A stretch of DNA of 64,000 bases from Veronia pacifica (GCF_001707825.1 NZ_LYBM01000009.1:57104-121103), one strand, 5' to 3'. Shown: positions 49,750-59,036, numbered from the stretch's first letter. Notes: a model not told the origin generated them from the letters alone. Numbers and translations are program-made.

Positions 49750-50771
49750 GTAAGATTAAAAAGGCAGTCATATTTGATGAACCCAGTCATGAAGATAAAG
49801 ATGCTAATCCTGAACTCACTGCGCAGATGCAGTTTTCACAACAGGAAACGCAATTTTCAGCCCCTGTGGCAGAGCAGGAAACCGAGGCGGAAAGTGAGTT
49901 AACCTCCGTTGTAAATCCGCCGAAAAAGAGCCGTCTTGGCCTGAAAGCACTGATGTTTGCAGGTGCGGGCTTAATTGGCTGGCAGCTTGTTGATCACGTT
50001 TACTCAGCATGGATGAGCAGTGATTGGCTGTCTCTGGGGTGGAGTGGCTTTATTGGTGGAATATCTCTGTTCGGTGCGGCAGCACTTGGCAGAGAATGGC
50101 TCGCACTGCGTAAACTCAGGCAGCGTCAGGACGACAGAGAGAAGGTTCAGGCCATTATTGATGCAGATGGTATAGGTAAAGCCCGGCCAATTTGTCAGTC
50201 TTTGGCTGAATCCAGCGAGAGTAAGTTGACGCCGGGATATGACCGCTGGAACAATGCGCTGGCTGAAACACACAATGATCGAGAGGTATTTGAACTCTAC
50301 GATCTTATGGTCGTTGCTGAGCAGGACAAAGCCGCGAAAAAAGCGGTTACCCGATATGCGAGTGAATCTGCTGTTATGGTCGCAGTCAGTCCTCTCGCCG
50401 TTGTCGATATGTTGCTGGTGGCGTGGCGTAACTTTAAATTACTTGAATCCATTGCCAATATTTATGGTGTTAAGCTCGGCTATTGGTCGCGTATTCGTCT
50501 GCTCCGATTGGTTATTGCTAATATGGCTGCTGCGGGTGTTACCGAAGCAGTGACTGATGTCAGTATTGATCTGATTTCTGTCGATTTGGCAGGGAGAATG
50601 GCAACACGAGCAGCGCAGGGAATCGGCGTAGGGCTTTTGACAGCTCGGCTCGGTTACAAGGCAATGGCGCTCATGCGTCCGCTGCCATACATCAGTGAAT
50701 CTCCGCCAAAGTTGTCTGAATTGAGAAAGCAGCTAATTGGTAAACTTTTACCGGGCAAAAAGAAAGAGTAA
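49746..50771 (+). CDS. ycjF: YcjF family membrane protein
   Basis: 341-residue inner-membrane protein (TIGR01620/DUF697). An acidic, disordered N-terminus of about 60 residues is followed by two membrane helices (about 73-120) and a C-terminal hydrophobic domain with VSPLAVVDMLLVAWRNFKLLESIANIYG. Translationally coupled to ycjX (ATGA). The function is unclear; it is found with YcjX as a psp-associated pair. Confidence 0.92.
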   Translation: MSKIKKAVIFDEPSHEDKDANPELTAQMQFSQQETQFSAPVAEQETEAESELTSVVNPPKKSRLGLKALMFAGAGLIGWQLVDHVYSAWMSSDWLSLGWSGFIGGISLFGAAALGREWLALRKLRQRQDDREKVQAIIDADGIGKARPICQSLAESSESKLTPGYDRWNNALAETHNDREVFELYDLMVVAEQDKAAKKAVTRYASESAVMVAVSPLAVVDMLLVAWRNFKLLESIANIYGVKLGYWSRIRLLRLVIANMAAAGVTEAVTDVSIDLISVDLAGRMATRAAQGIGVGLLTARLGYKAMALMRPLPYISESPPKLSELRKQLIGKLLPGKKKE

Positions 50772-50782
50772 GCGTGGCTCAG

Positions 50783-50808
50783 CGGATGCATTGTTATCAA
50801 TGCATCCG
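50783..50808 (+). terminator. Hairpin after ycjF
   Basis: Perfect eleven-pair stem CGGATGCATTG / CAATGCATCCG with loop TTAT, 12 bp past the stop codon. The T-tract is weak (ATTTGAA). Confidence 0.6.
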
Positions 50809-51040
50809 ATTTGAATACTTGAACCCCAAATCCGCTGTTCACGAAAAAAACGATTTGCTTGCAATCACACCAACCGGAAATTTTGATTAACAGAAATCAA
50901 CACTCTTGCTTGACTCCGTCCCTTATAAACCGCAAACTCCTACGTGCTGTCAGGAATTGTTGACACTTTTTTTGAAAAATAATTGTGCAATATTCGACCT
51001 TTGACATTCTTGCTTAATCATTCAGTTACAGGACATCAAT

Positions 51041-52579
51041 GTGCGATTAAAGGTCTCATGTGAAGATCGTCTCGGCATGACCCGGGAGTTGCTTGATATT
51101 CTCACCCGCCGCAGTATCGACCTGCGTGGTATCGAAATCGATCAAATCGGAATTATCTATCTCAATTGTCCCGAGATTGAATTCGACGAGTTTCGCCAGT
51201 TAATGTCGGAAATTCGCCTGATCAAAGGCGTAACTGATGTTAGAAAAATCCAGTTTCTACCTGCCGAGCGTGAGCATCGTGAGTTACGGGCACTATTAGA
51301 AACCCTGAGCGATCCCGTCTTTTCTCTCAACCTTAACGGCACCATCGACATGGCAAATATGGCCGCGTCCCGCTTGCTTGGTTCGGATGAAAAAGACCTG
51401 ATAGGTGAGTCGGCCTCATTGGTTTTTCCAGATTTCAGCTTCAACCAGTGGCTGGAAAAAGATAATGCTGAGAAAATTTGCACGCAAATCGTAATGTCTG
51501 GGCTGGACTTCCTGATGGAAGTCACCCCCGTCTATGTCTCTGAGGGCAAGGATGAGCCGGTATTGGTCAGTGTCGTTGTACAACTGAAACAGGTTTCGAT
51601 GAACCACCTGCCAACAACGCTCTACCGGACACCAAGCGAGCATGGTTTTGATCATTTAGTCGGACAGTCCACCCGATTCCGCAACCTGATCAATCAGGCC
51701 AAGAAATTTGCTCAGCTTGATGCACCGCTTCTTATTCAGGGCGAAACAGGCACAGGTAAGGAAATGCTTGCTCGGGCTTGCCATCAGCGCTCCCACCGTT
51801 CGTCGGATGCGTTTATGCTGGTCAACTGTGTGTCTATGCCTGATGATGCCGCTGAAACTGAGCTATTTGGCTGTGCTCCTGTCATTAATGGCGAGGGCAA
51901 AAAAGGTATTTTCGAGCTGGCAGCCGGAGGAACGGTTTTCCTTTACGAAGTAGGGGAGATGAGCCCTCACTTACAAGTTAAACTGCTGCGCTTTATGCAG
52001 GATGGAAAGTTCCGTCGAGTAGGCGAAGAAGAAGAGATCAGTGTTGATGTTCGAGTGATTTGCTCAACACAGAAAAACATGTCTGAACTGGTCGCGTCGG
52101 GTAAATTCCGCGAGGATCTATATTATCGTCTCAACGTCTTGTCGCTGACAGTACCGCCATTGAGAGAGCGTCCGTCCGATATTATTCCACTGGCAGACCT
52201 GTTCCTGAATCAATTTGCCGCCGAATTGGGTGAAGAAAAGCCTGTTCTTAGTGACCAAGTAGCTGATTACTTGTCTCAGTATGCATGGCCGGGAAATATT
52301 AGACAGCTGCGGAATGTGCTGTTTCGTGCGATGACGCAGAATGAGGGCAGTCTTTTGCGTGAAGAAGATATTCAGCTACCGACCGTTGAGAACTCAAATT
52401 TTGTAACGGAAGAGACGTTGGATGGGTCGCTGGATGAGATCATGAAGCGATATGAATCAGGCATACTGTCTAATCTCTACCGCAGTTATCCATCGACGCG
52501 AAAACTGGCTAAGCGTTTGAATGTGTCCCATACAGCGGTCGCAAACAAACTCCGCGAATACGGCATTGGTAAGAAGTAA
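51041..52579 (+). CDS. tyrR: Aromatic amino-acid regulator TyrR, with altered Walker B
   Basis: 512-residue sigma-70-dependent regulator of aromatic amino-acid synthesis and transport. It has an N-terminal ACT domain (VSCEDRLGMTRELLDILTRRSIDLRGIEID), a PAS domain (about 80-190), a central AAA+ domain with Walker A GETGTGKE, and the C-terminal helix-turn-helix STRKLAKRLNVSHTAVANKLREYG. GAFTGA is absent, as in all TyrR. Walker B reads GGTVFLYEVGEM where E. coli has GGSVLLDEIGEM, so the aspartate is Tyr302 (TAC for GAC). The start is GTG, as the ACT domain begins at once. Confidence 0.96.
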   Translation: MRLKVSCEDRLGMTRELLDILTRRSIDLRGIEIDQIGIIYLNCPEIEFDEFRQLMSEIRLIKGVTDVRKIQFLPAEREHRELRALLETLSDPVFSLNLNGTIDMANMAASRLLGSDEKDLIGESASLVFPDFSFNQWLEKDNAEKICTQIVMSGLDFLMEVTPVYVSEGKDEPVLVSVVVQLKQVSMNHLPTTLYRTPSEHGFDHLVGQSTRFRNLINQAKKFAQLDAPLLIQGETGTGKEMLARACHQRSHRSSDAFMLVNCVSMPDDAAETELFGCAPVINGEGKKGIFELAAGGTVFLYEVGEMSPHLQVKLLRFMQDGKFRRVGEEEEISVDVRVICSTQKNMSELVASGKFREDLYYRLNVLSLTVPPLRERPSDIIPLADLFLNQFAAELGEEKPVLSDQVADYLSQYAWPGNIRQLRNVLFRAMTQNEGSLLREEDIQLPTVENSNFVTEETLDGSLDEIMKRYESGILSNLYRSYPSTRKLAKRLNVSHTAVANKLREYGIGKK

Positions 52580-52619
52580 CACGGGTTGTCATTTAGAGCC
52601 ATAAAGAGAATAACAATCG

Positions 52620-52656
52620 GCCCCTGCAGATAACTTTCTGCGGGGGCTTTCTTTTA
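52620..52656 (+). terminator. Terminator after tyrR
   Basis: GCCCCTGCAGA / TCTGCGGGGGC hairpin with one G-U pair, followed by TTTCTTTT, between convergent tyrR and ogt. Confidence 0.88.
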
Positions 52657-52670
52657 TCAGACAACAAGGT

Positions 52671-53162
52671 TCATGCGCTTGCGATGTTTCTCTCGGGTTG
52701 GTTTTTCTCCAATGAGAGTAGCTGTGCCCTAATTTCAGCACCATAATGATAATGTGTGGAATTTCCGTCAATTGCAGTGACTCTGTGACAAGGAATTATA
52801 ATCGGGATAGGATTAACGTTGGCTGCCATAATGATGGCGCGCATTGCATGAGGGTTGGCTAGCATGGCGGCAAGTTCGCCACAGCTTCTGGTTTCACCGA
52901 AGGGGATCTGTTCAATGTGTTGCCAGACCTTATGCTGAAATTCTGAGCCATCAGGTGCCAGCGGCAGGGTGAAATATCTTCGCTCTCCTGCAAGATATTC
53001 CTGAATTTGAGCCTTATAGGGTTCAAGTTCTACGGAGGATTGCACCCAGTCTAAACTTTGCTCAAATGGATGGTGTAGAGAAAGAGTAAGCTGGCGCAGG
53101 CCTACATCATCGGCGAGTAGGTGGATTGTTCCAATCTCAGACTTCAAGCAGTCGTAAAACAT
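52671..53162 (-). CDS. ogt: Methylated-DNA-[protein]-cysteine S-methyltransferase (Ogt type), divergent
   Basis: A 163-residue suicide repair protein that takes alkyl groups from O6-alkylguanine onto its cysteine. The active site PCHR is present (Cys125 in IIIPCHRVTA), with FQHKVWQHIEQIPFGET before it and Arg108 (MRA) as the base-flipping arginine. Two usually conserved elements differ: the tyrosine of the SYGELA motif is Cys94 (SCGELA), and the GYAGG-type motif near residue 137 is STHYHYG. Activity is likely but may be altered. Divergent from rimJ by about 30 bp. Confidence 0.85.
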   Translation of the reverse strand: MFYDCLKSEIGTIHLLADDVGLRQLTLSLHHPFEQSLDWVQSSVELEPYKAQIQEYLAGERRYFTLPLAPDGSEFQHKVWQHIEQIPFGETRSCGELAAMLANPHAMRAIIMAANVNPIPIIIPCHRVTAIDGNSTHYHYGAEIRAQLLSLEKNQPERNIASA

Positions 53163-53191
53163 AAAGAATCCAATACCGGATGGGAGGAACG

Positions 53192-53779
53192 TTGTCTTTA
53201 AAAATTATAAACCCAATCCCTCAAATCCGTACAGATGACCTGAACATCTGTACGATCACTTCGTCTGATGTAGCAGCGATAACCACATATTTTCAGCAAA
53301 ACCGCGAGTTTCTCCGGCCTTGGGAGCCAAGGCGGAACGAGTCTTTTTTTAGTTATGAGGGGTGGGATCGCAGGGTCAATCAATTGGTAGAGCTGGCGCA
53401 TCACAAAATGTGTTTTTATTTTCTGATCAGAGAAAACGGTGATCCGGATGTTCGTGGCCTTATCACTTACAGCAATGTCAGTATGTATCCTTCCTACTCT
53501 GCTGTTGTTGGCTATTCAATGGCAGAACATGCCCAAGGAAGAGGCATCATGAAAAAGGCACTCAAGGCGACCAATGACATCATATTTGACCGTCTGAATC
53601 TTCACCGTATCTCGGCAGCGTTTATGCCAAGAAATACTAAAAGCCAATCTGTTCTTGAGTCCGCTGGTTTCGTGAAAGAGGGCTTGGCGAAAGAGTACCT
53701 TCTTATCAATGGTGTCTGGGAAGATCACATCCTAATGTCAGTCAGCAACGCGAACTGGTACAACCCAAATATTGAATAA
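53192..53779 (+). CDS. rimJ: Ribosomal-protein-alanine N-acetyltransferase RimJ-like
   Basis: GNAT acetyltransferase that in E. coli acetylates the N-terminus of ribosomal protein S5. About 195 residues from TTG 53192, preceded by GGGAGGA with short spacing; ATG 53180 would add four residues but overlaps that site, so the start is uncertain. GNAT motif A is seen in VVGYSMAEHAQGRGIMKKALKATNDIIFDRLNLHRISA, followed by NTKSQSVLESAGFVKEGLAKEYLLING. RimJ versus the sister RimL/generic GNAT class is a matter of similarity. Confidence 0.82.
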   Translation: MSLKIINPIPQIRTDDLNICTITSSDVAAITTYFQQNREFLRPWEPRRNESFFSYEGWDRRVNQLVELAHHKMCFYFLIRENGDPDVRGLITYSNVSMYPSYSAVVGYSMAEHAQGRGIMKKALKATNDIIFDRLNLHRISAAFMPRNTKSQSVLESAGFVKEGLAKEYLLINGVWEDHILMSVSNANWYNPNIE

Positions 53780-53816
53780 TGCCTCACGACCAGCACGAGA
53801 CAGCGACCAAGATAAA

Positions 53817-53847
53817 AAAAGAGCTGCATCCGCAACTCTTTTGTTTT
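53817..53847. terminator. Terminator between convergent rimJ and pykA
   Basis: AAAAGAG / CTCTTTT outer stem with TGC/GCA inside and loop ATCC; A-rich and T-rich flanks on both sides. Confidence 0.75.
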
Positions 53848-53956
53848 TGACTGACAACCGTAGCTCTATATTTGGGTCACTGTAAGCTGTTTTAGTTACT
53901 ATCGGTCGTTGTTCTGAAGCATGCAAATGGCAACATTAACTGCATGCACAGGGTGG

Positions 53957-55399
53957 TCAGTCAACTGTCAGTATTCGCATAGTGTTAGTAGTGCCGACAC
54001 TGTCCACCATGTCTCCCTGAGTGAAAATCACTCTATCACCTGAATCCAGAATACCCTGTGCTTTGAGTATCTTTAGTGCCTTGGTTGCGACTTCACGACC
54101 TGCACCTGTTTCACTCTCAAAGTGTACAGGTGTGACACCACGATAAAGCGCTAACCTGCATAAGGTTGACTCATGTCTGGACATCGCGATAATCGGTTTA
54201 CCCGAGCTGATACGCGACATCATAAGTGCTGTGCGGCCTGACTCTGTCAGAGTGATCATCGCCTTGACGGCATCCATATGGTTGGCGGCATACATGGTCG
54301 CCATAGACACTGCCTCCTCTACACGTTCAAACTGCTCATTCAGCCTGTGATTTGAAACGTTAATTGAGGGCATTTTCTCAGCGCCAGCACAAACATTTGC
54401 CATTGCCAGCAAGGTTTCTAGTGGGTAATCACCGGCTGCAGTTTCTGCGGACAGCATAACTGCATCAGTACCATCCAGTACTGCGTTTGCTACATCCATA
54501 ACTTCGGCGCGGGTAGGCATGGGCGCTTTAATCATAGATTCCATCATCTGAGTTGCGGTGATCACGCAGCGATTCATCGCTCTTGCACGTCGAATAAGTT
54601 GTTTCTGAACGCCCACCAATTCCGCATCGCCAATTTCGACACCCAAATCACCCCGTGCGACCATAACCACATCTGAGTGCTCAATAATGTCGTCAATATT
54701 CTCAATACTTGCGACGGTTTCAGCGCGCTCCACCTTTGCCACAAGTTTGGCTTTCAGTCCTGATGCTTCTGCCAGATAACGAGCCAGCTTCATATCGTCA
54801 CCGTTGCGCGGGAATGAAATGGCAAGGTAATCCACTTTCAGTTTCGCGGCAGTGAGAATGTCCTCCCGGTCTTTTTCAGTGAGGGCAGGGGCGGAGAGAC
54901 CTCCCCCTTTTTTGTTGATCCCTTTGTTGTTCGACAGGATGCCACCAATGATAACTTTGGTGTGTATCCGCGAGCCGGCCACTTTCTCCACTTCGAGTTG
55001 TACTCGACCATCATCGAGTAACAACAGGTCTCCCGGCACCACGTCCTGGGGGAGATCTTTGTAGTCCAGTCCGACAGCCTCTTGGTCGCCTTCACCAGCT
55101 TCCATTTCACTGTCGAGGGCAAATACGTCACCCGCGGACAAGGTTATTTTATTATTTTTAAATGTGGACACCCGGATTTTAGGGCCCTGAAGATCACCGA
55201 GTATTCCCACATGGGTACCCATACGCGCAGCAATCTCTCGTACCTGCTCAGCACGCTTCATATGATCTTCTGGTGTGCCGTGAGAGAAATTCATTCGCAC
55301 GACATTAGCACCTGATTCGATCAGCTTTTCCAGCACACCTTCTTTATCTGTTGCCGGGCCCAGAGTGGTAACAATTTTTGTTCTTCGCATGGATTTCAT
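53957..55399 (-). CDS. pykA: Pyruvate kinase II
   Basis: 480-residue glycolytic enzyme making pyruvate and ATP. The substrate and potassium-binding region reads [14 protein letters not shown], the catalytic domain has [12 protein letters not shown] and [44 protein letters not shown]. It follows PykA rather than PykF in sequence ([25 protein letters not shown]). ATG 55399 has GGAG six bases upstream; the in-frame ATG 12 bp earlier overlaps that site. It lies downstream of hexR on the same strand, separated by a terminator; HexR typically regulates pyk genes. Confidence 0.96.
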   Translation of the reverse strand: MKSMRRTKIVTTLGPATDKEGVLEKLIESGANVVRMNFSHGTPEDHMKRAEQVREIAARMGTHVGILGDLQGPKIRVSTFKNNKITLSAGDVFALDSEMEAGEGDQEAVGLDYKDLPQDVVPGDLLLLDDGRVQLEVEKVAGSRIHTKVIIGGILSNNKGINKKGGGLSAPALTEKDREDILTAAKLKVDYLAISFPRNGDDMKLARYLAEASGLKAKLVAKVERAETVASIENIDDIIEHSDVVMVARGDLGVEIGDAELVGVQKQLIRRARAMNRCVITATQMMESMIKAPMPTRAEVMDVANAVLDGTDAVMLSAETAAGDYPLETLLAMANVCAGAEKMPSINVSNHRLNEQFERVEEAVSMATMYAANHMDAVKAMITLTESGRTALMMSRISSGKPIIAMSRHESTLCRLALYRGVTPVHFESETGAGREVATKALKILKAQGILDSGDRVIFTQGDMVDSVGTTNTMRILTVD

Positions 55400-55520
55400 C
55401 GTTATCTCCATTTATCGCTCACCCCTGAGACAGGGATAAAGTAGCTGCTAAAAGTAACGCAAAATTTGTTGTTTAAAGAGAAGTGTAGTTGAGGCGAATG
55501 TAACAGGGATAGGAAAGCAA

Positions 55521-55548
55521 GAAGGCCAGTGTAAACTGGCCTTCTTTT
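55521..55548 (-). terminator. Terminator after hexR
   Basis: Perfect ten-pair stem GAAGGCCAGT / ACTGGCCTTC with loop GTAA, T-rich on the minus strand. It separates hexR from pykA. Confidence 0.85.
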
Positions 55549-55558
55549 GTAGTGTTTG

Positions 55559-56413
55559 TTAGTTCATGAATTCCTTGTTAAACCGGGAATCCTTGATTGC
55601 CTCTTTCACTCTGCGTAAGTTCTCTCTAAAGCCCGGCCCACGTCGCAATGTAAACCCTGTAGCCAGTACATCAATCACCGTCATTTGAACCACACGGCTA
55701 GCCATCGGCATATAAACATCTGTGTCTTCGGGCACGTCCAGTGTCACTGTAAGGTTACACACTTTATCCAGCGGCGAACCTTTTTCAGTTATGCCAATAA
55801 CGGTTGCACCGTTATCTTTTGCTAGATTAGCCACATCGACAAGGCTTTTGGTGCGGCCAGTGTGAGAAATAACCACTACTACGTCACCGTCAGAGCAGTT
55901 GATACAGCCCATTCTCTGCATCACGATGTCGTTGAAACAGACAATAGGGATGTTAAACCGAAAAAACTTATTTTGTGCGTCCTGAGCAACAGAAGCTGAT
56001 GCGCCCAAACCAAAGAAAGAAATTTTCTTGGCCTGAGTTAGGAGGTCTACTGCTCGGTTGATCTGTTGGGGATCAATACTGTTTTTCGCGACATCCAGAC
56101 AGGCCATCGTCGATTCGAAAATCTTTGCCGTGTAGGCGTCCGGGCTGTCAGTTTCTTCGACATTCCGGTTAACGTAAGGCGTGCCATTAGCCAGACTCTG
56201 GGCTAAATGTAACTTAAAGTCTGGGAAACCTTTGGTGTCGAGGCGTCGACAAAAACGGTTTACGGTGGGCTCACTTACGTCAGCCATCTTTGCCAGCGTT
56301 GCAATGCTGGAGTGAATGGCTGTCTGAGGTGACGCAATAATGACTTCAGCAACTTTTCGCTCAGACTTACTGAAAGTCTCTATATTTTTTTGTATTTTTT
56401 CTAGGGTATTCAT
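55559..56413 (-). CDS. hexR: HexR-type RpiR family regulator
   Basis: 284-residue regulator of central carbon metabolism that in gammaproteobacteria senses 2-keto-3-deoxy-6-phosphogluconate and controls Entner-Doudoroff, pyk and gap genes. An RpiR helix-turn-helix (SSIATLAKMADVSEPTVNRFCRRLDTKGFPDFKLHLAQSL) is followed by a SIS sugar-phosphate domain (GLGASASVAQDAQNKFFRF; ISHTGRTKSLVDVANLAKDNGA). ATG 56413 (MNTLEKIQKNIETFSKSERKVAEVI) is the family start. A 39-nt imperfect hairpin lies in the leader. Confidence 0.92.
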   Translation of the reverse strand: MNTLEKIQKNIETFSKSERKVAEVIIASPQTAIHSSIATLAKMADVSEPTVNRFCRRLDTKGFPDFKLHLAQSLANGTPYVNRNVEETDSPDAYTAKIFESTMACLDVAKNSIDPQQINRAVDLLTQAKKISFFGLGASASVAQDAQNKFFRFNIPIVCFNDIVMQRMGCINCSDGDVVVVISHTGRTKSLVDVANLAKDNGATVIGITEKGSPLDKVCNLTVTLDVPEDTDVYMPMASRVVQMTVIDVLATGFTLRRGPGFRENLRRVKEAIKDSRFNKEFMN

Positions 56414-56445
56414 TCGGACTGCCGTTTCATTTCCAGAATTAAAAC

Positions 56446-56484
56446 GCTGCAAATTCCGTCATGTCCGTGCAGGAATTTAGCAGC
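56446..56484. repeat. Inverted repeat in the hexR leader
   Basis: GCTGC-AAATTCC and GGAATTT-A-GCAGC pair over 12 bases with one bulge and a 14-base loop, 33-71 bp upstream of the hexR ATG. An 18-base stretch on its right edge resembles one at 58809-58826 (one mismatch). Confidence 0.45.
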
Positions 56485-56696
56485 AACAGCATCAGGGTTG
56501 TTAAAGAAACCGGAATGCTCACCAAATAGAGTGTAACTGTTCATCAGTACCTTTAACATTTTACCCAACTTTTACGTATTAAATTTATGTCACTATTCAC
56601 GCTTTTGGTTGCTTTATTACAATAACCAGAGATTTTTTTTCAGAATAGGGACTTCGTTGCCCAAATCAAGGCCGATATCTGACAGGGAGTTATCAT

Positions 56697-57557
56697 ATGA
56701 AAGAAGCTTACAATGCCGATAAAAATAAAAGCGGCCAACATATCACCATCATTGGTTGTGGTTGGCTGGGGCTACCATTGGCACTGCATCTGAAGGAAAA
56801 GGGTCACAGGGTGACGGGTACTAAACGCACAGAAGAGGGCGCTGAATCCATTCGCTCGCTCGGCATTCCTTGCAGAGAATTTCACATTAGCAGGCCACCC
56901 GAGAGTGGTCAAGCTGACGACCTTTTCAATGCCGACACCGTTCTAATAAATATTCCTCCGGGCAGAAAAAACCTTGAGCTACAACAGTTTTTCCAAGATA
57001 TAAAGTCTGTGATTGATCGCGTAAAGCAGTCAGATGTTCGACAGATAATCTTTATTAGTACGACATCTGTCTATGGTGAGCTGACAGGCAAGGTGACAGA
57101 AGCAACACCCAGCCAGCCAGTGACTGCATCTGGTGAAGTACATCATGACATCGAGCAGTATATCCAGCAGCAACTTGGCGAACGCGGTGTGATTTTACGT
57201 CTGGCTGGTCTGGTGGGGGGAGACAGGCACCCGGTAAAGTACCTCGCCGGCCGAACTGGTATCAGTCAGGGTGAAAAACCAGTCAATCTCATCCATCGCG
57301 ACGACTGTGTTACTGCGATCACCGCGATTATTGAAAAAGAGATTAAAGGAAAGGTGATGCTGCTTTGCAGCCCTGATCACCCCTCAAGAGCAGATTTTTA
57401 TACCTGGGCTGCAAGTGAGATGCAGTTATCACCGCCTCAATTCGAGCGAAATGGTAATGACGGTAAATACATTGATGGAACGTCAACTATCAATATGTTA
57501 AAGCTGACGCTCAAATACCCTTCTCCTTATGACATGCCATTGCCAGAGAATTCATGA
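56697..57557 (+). CDS. YeeZ-like NAD(P)-binding SDR family protein
   Basis: 286-residue extended short-chain dehydrogenase/epimerase-fold protein. The nucleotide-binding motif is IIGCGWLGLPLALHL near residues 18-32, then INIPPGRK, FISTTSVYGELTGKVTEATPSQPVTASG and ILRLAGLVGGDRHPVKYLAGRTG. This matches E. coli YeeZ in order and wording; the reaction is not known. It is divergent from hexR, and its stop is only five bases from that of the convergent hydrolase gene. Confidence 0.85.
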   Translation: MKEAYNADKNKSGQHITIIGCGWLGLPLALHLKEKGHRVTGTKRTEEGAESIRSLGIPCREFHISRPPESGQADDLFNADTVLINIPPGRKNLELQQFFQDIKSVIDRVKQSDVRQIIFISTTSVYGELTGKVTEATPSQPVTASGEVHHDIEQYIQQQLGERGVILRLAGLVGGDRHPVKYLAGRTGISQGEKPVNLIHRDDCVTAITAIIEKEIKGKVMLLCSPDHPSRADFYTWAASEMQLSPPQFERNGNDGKYIDGTSTINMLKLTLKYPSPYDMPLPENS

Positions 57558-57562
57558 TTATC

Positions 57563-58654
57563 TCAGGCAACCAATTCGCCAAGGCGTTGAGCGATAACAT
57601 CGGTAGACTCACGGGCTCGGTTGCATATCCCAGCAAAGTGAGGGAACGCGTGCATACAGTCGTCAAAGTGCTCATCAAATATTGATACCCCAGCGTCTTT
57701 AAGACGCTGTACCATCTGCTGACCTTCATCTCGTAAAGGATCGTATTCCACTGTCAATAAATAGGTTTTTGGTAGTGTGGAAAGGTTTTCGGCCAGCAAA
57801 GGGCTCACTCCCGGGCTATTTTTAAGCTCTGGATCTGTGAAGAAATGCTTATAGAAGTAATCCATGACTTCTGTGGTCAGCATAAGGTTTTTATCGAACT
57901 CACTATATGAGGCGGTCTGTCCTCTGGTATCTGTGATTGGATAAAGCAGAAACTGAAAGTCCGGCATGGATTGGCTAATCACAGGAAGTCCACGTCGGGT
58001 ATCTGACAGGCTCACTGACAGCGCGAGGTAACCGCCAGCACTATCGCCTCCAACCCCGATATTATTTGTCGATACTCCCAGCTCCGCCGCATGCTCATTA
58101 ATCCAATTCCACGCGTCAACGCAGTCCACGATGGCCGTCGGAAATTTATTTTCTGGCGCTAGCCGATAGTCAACAGCCACAATGCTTATATTGCATCTCG
58201 ATGCCAGCTTTCTAATGAGATTTTCGTGGGTCGCAATGCTTCCGAGAACAAATCCGCCGCCATGGAAATACACCATGGTGCGTTTTGGCGTTTTTTCTGC
58301 GGGGTGAAAAACTTTGAGAGAAATGAAGTTACCGGGGGAGGAAGAGAGTGGCATTTTATAGTTACTCACTCTGTGCATCTTTTCCTTTTTCAACCCGAAG
58401 AATTTTTCAAATGTATTGAGCGTCGGGCGCACAAGTTTTGGAGGAAGTATGTCGATTGGAGGGGTAATGCCTATGAGTGAACCTATTCGTCTCTGATATT
58501 TCGCCAGTGCCATGTGCTTCAATCTCTCCGTGTGATTAATCTTTCGCTCAGTAGATATCATTGTCCAACGACGAATGGGATGGATAGCTCCTGAGTCAGG
58601 ACTATACAAACCTAGCCCTGCAGCCACAGATGAGCTGTATCTAATTTGATACAT
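57563..58654 (-). CDS. HSL-family alpha/beta hydrolase (esterase/lipase)
   Basis: 363-residue serine hydrolase of the hormone-sensitive-lipase family. The oxyanion-hole motif HGGGFVLGS is near residue 130, the nucleophile elbow GDSAGGYLALSV near 203, the acid in EYDPLRDEG near 304, and the catalytic His in HAFPHFAG near 334. There is no signal peptide; about 50 poorly conserved N-terminal residues suggest the true start may be a later Met. The ester substrate is unknown. Upstream on the same strand is a structured non-coding region. Confidence 0.87.
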   Translation of the reverse strand: MYQIRYSSSVAAGLGLYSPDSGAIHPIRRWTMISTERKINHTERLKHMALAKYQRRIGSLIGITPPIDILPPKLVRPTLNTFEKFFGLKKEKMHRVSNYKMPLSSSPGNFISLKVFHPAEKTPKRTMVYFHGGGFVLGSIATHENLIRKLASRCNISIVAVDYRLAPENKFPTAIVDCVDAWNWINEHAAELGVSTNNIGVGGDSAGGYLALSVSLSDTRRGLPVISQSMPDFQFLLYPITDTRGQTASYSEFDKNLMLTTEVMDYFYKHFFTDPELKNSPGVSPLLAENLSTLPKTYLLTVEYDPLRDEGQQMVQRLKDAGVSIFDEHFDDCMHAFPHFAGICNRARESTDVIAQRLGELVA

Positions 58655-58740
58655 AAGTGATTAATTGCTTATTAAGCAAGGCAGGCATGCGCTGTAGGAC
58701 AAATATTAAGAGCTTAGAACGTGAAGAATTTTGGATTGCT

Positions 58741-58925
58741 ACCAAAAGAAAAGCCTGCACAAGAAGCAGGCTGTAATCAACTCGACCTGCATCCGCAGGT
58801 GTCGGACAAATTTAGCAGTAACAGCAACCAGAGGCAGTGTGTACAGTGACCACTCTCCATCGCGGTGCTGCACATTACTGGTTACATAAATAGAGACATG
58901 ACAACAGCGAAATAGTTTCAATTAA
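58741..58925 (-). ncRNA. Candidate small RNA or leader RNA locus
   Basis: On the minus strand this stretch ends in AGCCTGC / GCAGGCT followed by TTTTCTTTT, a good intrinsic terminator, preceded by a second hairpin (ACCTGC / GCAGGT). It lies about 85 bp upstream of the hydrolase start, so it may be a free small RNA or an attenuated leader. No known RNA family was recognised. Confidence 0.3.
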
Positions 58926-59002
58926 TTTTAAATTTTTTTAATTAGCATGGCTTAAAACAAGAGCTGTTTTTTTAACTTATTCTCTAACACCCCGATTTTC
59001 AT

Positions 59003-59036
59003 CAAAAAAAACCCGCATTCCAGAAGGAAGCGGGTA
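59003..59036 (-). terminator. Orphan minus-strand terminator
   Basis: ACCCGC / GCGGGT hairpin with inner TTCC/GGAA and a T-run of seven or more on the minus strand, but no leftward gene to its right before psrA. It may end transcripts arising antisense to the psrA promoter. Confidence 0.5.
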
